16,447 bases of DNA from Actinomycetes bacterium (lineage in GTDB: Bacteria > Actinomycetota > Acidimicrobiia > Acidimicrobiales > Palsa-688). The notes beneath the pieces are model-generated. The model worked only from the letters and a program-made list of their open reading frames with translations. It was not told where the DNA came from and did no database searches. The translations under genes were made by a program, and so were the position numbers. Below are positions 13,387-16,447 of the stretch, in pieces (position 1 is the stretch's first letter; every line of letters starts with the position of its first letter). The stretch lies in the NCBI GenBank assembly GCA_021816565.1, contig JAKAXN010000064.1, positions 1 to 16,447 of the forward strand, written 5' to 3'.

Positions 13387-13536
13387 GTGCTGTTCGACAT
13401 CCTGGTGGCCCTACTAATCACGGCGGTTGCGGTTGTCCTGGGTATCACCGTCCACCCACTGCTGTTCCTGCTGTTGATACTGGCGGTCGGTTACCTCTTC
13501 ACCCGCCACGCTGGAAGCCGTAGGCACGTCCTCTAA
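13387..13536 (+). CDS. 49-residue membrane peptide of unknown function
   Basis: A small hydrophobic protein: VLFDILVALLITAVAVVLGI is a first helix, HPLLFLLLILAVGYLF a second after a short VHP turn, and RHAGSRRHVL a basic tail. By the positive-inside rule the tail probably faces the cytoplasm, giving a two-helix hairpin with both ends inside. The start is the GTG at 13387, preceded by AAGGAG (13377-13382) at a short 4-base spacing. The frame opens back to an ATG at 13282, but that extension is hydrophilic, unlike any signal I know, and lacks a ribosome-binding site. The gene is monocistronic, followed by a perfect palindrome. I do not recognise the family. Confidence 0.6.
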   Translation: MLFDILVALLITAVAVVLGITVHPLLFLLLILAVGYLFTRHAGSRRHVL

Positions 13537-13561
13537 AAGAGGGGCAGCCATTTCGGCATTA

Positions 13562-13591
13562 CCGGGGTCCCGGCCATGGCCGGGACCCCGG
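13562..13591. terminator. Perfect 30-base palindrome
   Basis: Every base from 13562 to 13591 pairs with its mirror around CCATGG (centre 13576/13577). It can fold into a 13-base-pair stem with a CATG loop, almost entirely G and C. It lies 25 bases after the small membrane gene and 39 bases before the DDN-family start, so a strong terminator for the former is the simplest reading. There is no T-run. A protein-binding palindrome is the alternative. Confidence 0.6.
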
Positions 13592-13616
13592 GCGCGCCCG
13601 GCCCTCCGAAATCGGG

Positions 13617-13622
13617 TAGACC
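13617..13622 (+). promoter_or_regulatory. -10-like element of the DDN-family gene
   Basis: TAGACC begins like a TAnnnT element and ends 7 bases before the ATG at 13630, the same geometry as the other likely leaderless genes here. The last base is C rather than T, so it is weaker than those at 10262 or 11809. Confidence 0.4.
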
Positions 13623-13629
13623 GGGGGTC

Positions 13630-14043
13630 ATGAGCGAAACCAACGACTGGAACGCCAGGATCATCGAGGAGTTCCGGGCCAACGACGGCCGGGTGGGCGG
13701 GCAGTTCGAGGGGGCGCCCATGCTCCTGCTCCACACCACCGGGGCCAGGAGCGGCCAGGAGCGGGTCAACCCGATGATGTACCTCGATCTGGAGGGCCGG
13801 CGGTTCGTCTTCGCCTCGAAGGCCGGCGCCGACACCCACCCCGACTGGTACCACAATCTGGTCGCCCACCCTGAGGTGTCGGTGGAGGCCGGCACCGAGA
13901 CCTACCGGGCCGCGGCCGAGCCGGTCGAGGGCCAGGATCGGGACCGCATATACGCCGAGCAGGCCCGCCGCTACCCGGGTTTCGCCGAATACGCGGCCAA
14001 GACCAGCCGGGTCATCCCGGTGGTGGAGTTGCGCCGGACCTGA
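13630..14043 (+). CDS. DDN-family deazaflavin (F420)-dependent nitroreductase-type protein
   Basis: A 137-residue protein of the family of M. tuberculosis Ddn, small split-beta-barrel oxidoreductases that use cofactor F420. Diagnostic features: MLLLHTTGARSGQERVNPMMYL (31-52; here split by the GARSG turn), FVFASKAGADTHPDWYHNL (59-77), and HPEVSVEAG (80-88). These are the F420-binding region and signature of the family. The natural substrate of such enzymes is usually unknown; some reduce quinones. The start is the ATG at 13630, which matches the family N-terminus. An upstream in-frame ATG at 13576 lies inside the palindrome and would add a low-complexity Pro/Gly extension. It converges with the LigD gene. 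Confidence 0.92.
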   Translation: MSETNDWNARIIEEFRANDGRVGGQFEGAPMLLLHTTGARSGQERVNPMMYLDLEGRRFVFASKAGADTHPDWYHNLVAHPEVSVEAGTETYRAAAEPVEGQDRDRIYAEQARRYPGFAEYAAKTSRVIPVVELRRT

Positions 14044-14049
14044 CAGCCA

Positions 14050-14064
14050 TCCGGTTGGACCGGA
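14050..14064. terminator. Small hairpin between convergent DDN-family and LigD genes
   Basis: TCCGGT (14050-14055) pairs with ACCGGA (14059-14064) around a 3-base loop, 7 bases after the DDN-family stop. A second tiny hairpin (CTCC/GGAG, 14067-14076) follows. Likely a shared terminator region, without a T-run. Confidence 0.4.
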
Positions 14065-14089
14065 AGCTCCCCGGAGGGCGGACACCGGG

Positions 14090-15709
14090 TCAGAGCGGGG
14101 GGAGGCGCTGGGGCGGCCCGACCAGGCGGGCGAACAGCTCGCCCTCCGTCACCAGCCGGTCCGGGGCGGTCCGGATCGTCCAGGCGTCGCTACGCAGACC
14201 CGGTGAGTCCAGCTCCTCCCAGCTGATCGGCGCCGACACCGGCGCGCCGGGGGCCGGCCGGACGCTGTAGGGGGCGACCAGGGTCTTGTTGATGGCGTTC
14301 TGGGTGTAGTCCAGCCGGGCCCGCCCACCCCGGGACTCCTTCTGCCAGGACCAGCTGACCAGATCGGGGACCGTGGCCCCGACCGCCCGGGACAGCTTCT
14401 CCACCCAGGCACTGGTCTCGGCGAAGGTGTAGCCGGCGGTCACCGGGATCCAGATGTGGACGCCCCGCTGCCCGGTCAGCTTGGGGGCTCCGTGGACGCC
14501 CAGGTGCTCGAGCCCGCTCCGGTACAGCCGGGCCAGGACCAGGACCTCCTCGGCGGTGGTGGAGGGGCCTGGGTCGATGTCGATGAGGGCCCAGGTCGGC
14601 TCGTGGACCGCCGCCACCCGCGACGTCCAGGCGTGGAGCTCCACCGCCGCATAGTTGGCCAGCCAGGCCAGCGCCGGGACGCTGTCGACGACGAAGTAGG
14701 ACTCGCTGTCGCCGGGGGAGGCGTCCCGGTAGCGCCAGCGGGTCATCCACTCGGGGGCGTAACCGGGTGCCTGCTTGTGCCAGAACCCGGGACCGTCGAC
14801 CCCGTTCGGGTAGCGGTGCAGGTTGACCGGCCTATCGGCCAGATACGGGAGCATGGCCGGGCCCACGGTGGCGTAGTAGCGGATCAGCTCCCGCTTGGTG
14901 ACCGGATCCTCGCCCGGCCGGCCCGGGAACAGCACCTTGTCCAGGTTGGTCAGCTTCAGCTCGCGACCCTGGACGACCCACCGCCCGGTGGCGCCCAGGC
15001 TCTCCAGTGCGGCGATCTCCTCCGCCGTCGGACCCTCCCACGGTCCGGCCGCCACCGCCGCGGGCACGGTCTCCTCGGCCTCGGCCACCGGCCGGTCGCT
15101 GTGCCACACCGCGTTCGGGGCGGCGGCCACCTCGTCGTTGGTGCGGCCGGTCCTGACCGACCGGGGGTGGTCCCCCGGCTTCCAGCCGTCCACCGCAACC
15201 TCGTCGTGCTTGTGGAGCATCAGCCACTGCTCCCGGCCCCGTTCACTGCGGGTCCGGACCAGCACGAAGCGGCCGCTCAGCTTCTCGCCGAACACATCGA
15301 AGTGCAGCTCGCCGGCGCGCACCGCGGCGGCCGGGTCCTCCGTGCCGTGCGGCCGCCAGGTGCCCCGGTCCCAGACGATCACGTCGCCACCGCCGTACTC
15401 CCCGGCCGGGATGACCCCCTCGAAGTCCCGGTACTCCATGGGGTGGTCCTCCACGTGGACGGCCAGCGCCCGCACGGAGGGATCCAGGGTCGGGCCCTTG
15501 GGCATGGCCCAGCTGGCCAGCACCCCGTCGATCTCCAGGCGGAAGTCGTAGTGGTCCCGGCGGGCCCGGTGGTGCTGGACCACGAAGACCCGGGCCGGCG
15601 CGTCGGTCCGGCCGGCGTCCGGCGCGCCCTCCGGCTCGGGCGTCCGCCCGAAGTCGCGCTTGGCCCGGTACTCGTCGAGACCCTGCCGGCCGGGGGCTGC
15701 CTCGGTCAT
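14090..15709 (-). CDS. ligD: LigD-type end-joining protein: 3'-phosphoesterase + polymerase, no ligase domain
   Basis: A DNA-repair protein of bacterial non-homologous end joining, 539 residues. The N-terminal 3'-phosphoesterase domain (about 38-185) has FVVQHHRARRDHYDFRLE (42-59) with H47, H53, D55 and later H89, the same spacing as the P. aeruginosa LigD metal site (H42, H48, D50, H84). After a linker (about 185-245), the primase-like polymerase domain (about 246-539) shows NLDKVLFPG, the catalytic pair D377 and D379 in LIDIDPG, H418 in GQRGVHIW, and D467 in LDYTQNA. The ATP-dependent ligase domain of full LigD is absent, so it would need a separate ligase and Ku, neither of which is in the window. 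The ATG start follows TAGAAC by 7 bases. Confidence 0.94.
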   Translation of the reverse strand: MTEAAPGRQGLDEYRAKRDFGRTPEPEGAPDAGRTDAPARVFVVQHHRARRDHYDFRLEIDGVLASWAMPKGPTLDPSVRALAVHVEDHPMEYRDFEGVIPAGEYGGGDVIVWDRGTWRPHGTEDPAAAVRAGELHFDVFGEKLSGRFVLVRTRSERGREQWLMLHKHDEVAVDGWKPGDHPRSVRTGRTNDEVAAAPNAVWHSDRPVAEAEETVPAAVAAGPWEGPTAEEIAALESLGATGRWVVQGRELKLTNLDKVLFPGRPGEDPVTKRELIRYYATVGPAMLPYLADRPVNLHRYPNGVDGPGFWHKQAPGYAPEWMTRWRYRDASPGDSESYFVVDSVPALAWLANYAAVELHAWTSRVAAVHEPTWALIDIDPGPSTTAEEVLVLARLYRSGLEHLGVHGAPKLTGQRGVHIWIPVTAGYTFAETSAWVEKLSRAVGATVPDLVSWSWQKESRGGRARLDYTQNAINKTLVAPYSVRPAPGAPVSAPISWEELDSPGLRSDAWTIRTAPDRLVTEGELFARLVGPPQRLPPL

Positions 15710-15716
15710 AGGCGCG

Positions 15717-15722
15717 GTTCTA
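15717..15722 (-). promoter_or_regulatory. -10-like element of the LigD gene
   Basis: On the minus strand TAGAAC ends 7 bases before the ATG at 15709, with no Shine-Dalgarno. It is a partial TAnnnT match, with the geometry of a leaderless start. Confidence 0.4.
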
Positions 15723-15733
15723 CCCCGGTCTGG

Positions 15734-15739
15734 CAGGAT
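15734..15739 (+). promoter_or_regulatory. -10-like element of the P450 gene
   Basis: CAGGAT (xAxxxT) ends 8 bases before the ATG at 15748. The P450 and LigD starts are only 38 bases apart, so the two divergent promoters share one short region. Confidence 0.35.
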
Positions 15740-15747
15740 GACCGACG

Positions 15748-16447
15748 ATGCCCATCGATCCCCAAGTCATCGCCGAGCCGGAGTTCTGGCACCAGCCGCT
15801 CGCCGCCCGGATGCGGCAGTTCGCCGAGATCCGGGAACTGGGGCCGTTCGTCCCGGTGACCACCCTCGACCCGCTCACCAACGAGGACATCACCTTCCGG
15901 GCCGTCACCCGCTACGCCGAGGTGACCGAGATCAGCCGGCGGCCGCAGGACTTCTGCTCGGGCCAGGGCTCCACCGCCATCGTGGACATCCCGACCGACG
16001 CCGCGGAGTTCTTCGGTTCGTTCATCGTCATGGACGACCCCCGCCACGCCCGCCAGCGCGGGATCGTGGCCCGGTCCTTCACACCCCGGCAGCTCCAGAA
16101 CGTCCTCGACTCCGTAGAGCGTATCTGCACCGAGGTGATCGACGGGTTCTGCGAGCAGGGGGAGGTCGACCTGGTCGAGGCCCTGTCCCAGCCGTTCCCC
16201 CTGCTGATCATCTGCGACATGATGGGCATCCCCCGCAGCGAGTTCGAGACGGTGCTGCGGGCCACCAACGTCATCCTGGGCGCCGGTGACCCGGACATGA
16301 TCGGCGGCCAGGAGGACGTGATGGCCGCGCTGATCGGCGCCGGGATGGAGCTGGCCGGCCTCATGAACGAGCTGGCCGAGGACCGCCGGAAGAACCCCCG
16401 GGACGACCTGACCTCGGCCCTGGTGCACAACGACCTGGGGGAGGACA
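15748..16447 (+). CDS. Cytochrome P450 (N-terminal half, cut by right edge)
   Basis: The first 233 residues of a bacterial class I cytochrome P450 (usual length about 400). The N-terminus has EFWHQPLAARMRQFAEIRELGPF; the B/C-helix region has FIVMDDPRHARQRGIVARSFTP (92-112) with the heme-propionate H100-x3-R104 pair. ICDMMGIPRSEF (155-166) matches the usual G-helix approach, and DDLTSALV (219-226) leads to the I helix. The I-helix AGxxT, ExxR and the heme-ligand Cys lie beyond the edge, so integrity and subfamily cannot be judged. The pattern resembles steroid- or terpenoid-type actinobacterial P450s, but the substrate is not readable. The ATG at 15738 is in another frame and is not the start. 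Confidence 0.92.
   Translation, partial: MPIDPQVIAEPEFWHQPLAARMRQFAEIRELGPFVPVTTLDPLTNEDITFRAVTRYAEVTEISRRPQDFCSGQGSTAIVDIPTDAAEFFGSFIVMDDPRHARQRGIVARSFTPRQLQNVLDSVERICTEVIDGFCEQGEVDLVEALSQPFPLLIICDMMGIPRSEFETVLRATNVILGAGDPDMIGGQEDVMAALIGAGMELAGLMNELAEDRRKNPRDDLTSALVHNDLGED

Noticed and set aside
13576..13629. Earlier start for the DDN-family gene
   Set aside because: This ATG is the centre of the 30-base palindrome and adds a Pro/Gly-rich extension; ATG 13630 fits the family and the -10 spacing.
15660..16289. Plus-strand ORF overlapping the P450 start
   Set aside because: It is another frame of the P450 gene, Arg/Pro/Gly-rich with no domain; the P450 frame has the C-helix HxxxR motif.

Overview
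The window is very GC-rich DNA with dense, often overlapping genes, many GTG starts, and several genes that appear to be transcribed without a leader. It also has an F420-type (DDN-family) gene, a Pkn-type Ser/Thr kinase and a P450. Together these suggest a high-GC actinobacterium, possibly of the Acidimicrobiia; that placement is an inference from gene style, since there is no rRNA or other marker. It looks like ordinary chromosome. I see no tRNA, rRNA, insertion sequence, phage gene or CRISPR array, and no gene-free stretch longer than about 180 bases.

Left part (1-8206): a complete Kdp high-affinity potassium uptake locus with an unusual layout. On the minus strand are kdpE (cut by the left edge) and a gene for only the membrane and kinase half of KdpD. 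A 95-base divergent promoter region separates them from a tightly coupled plus-strand operon: a 27-residue membrane peptide, kdpF (29 residues), kdpA, kdpB, kdpC, an OB-fold protein, and the missing N-terminal half of KdpD (KdpD ATPase-like domain plus Usp domain). KdpD is therefore cut into two proteins encoded at opposite ends and on opposite strands of the locus. The shared promoter region carries two pairs of 8-base direct repeats with an 11-base period, which look like KdpE boxes.

Middle part (8219-11704): a minus-strand pair (a transmembrane Ser/Thr kinase and an overlapping VOC-fold protein); a divergent DksA/TraR-like zinc-finger protein; a DUF6941-like protein behind a distinctive A/T-rich inverted repeat; and a minus-strand ChaB-domain protein with a C-terminal Rho_N/SAP-like tail.

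Right part (11821-16447): a beta-class DNA methyltransferase with an unexplained C-terminal domain, a 49-residue membrane peptide, a perfect 30-base palindrome, a DDN-family deazaflavin (F420) oxidoreductase, a LigD-type protein made of a 3'-phosphoesterase and a polymerase domain without a ligase domain, and the first half of a cytochrome P450 running off the right edge.

The Kdp genes form one physiological system, with turgor/K+ sensing by the two KdpD halves, signalling through KdpE and uptake by KdpFABC. The rest is a mosaic of stress, signalling and DNA-maintenance genes with short intergenic regions. Most start codons outside the Kdp operon lie 6-8 bases after a TAnnnT-like -10 element, which points to widespread leaderless transcription.
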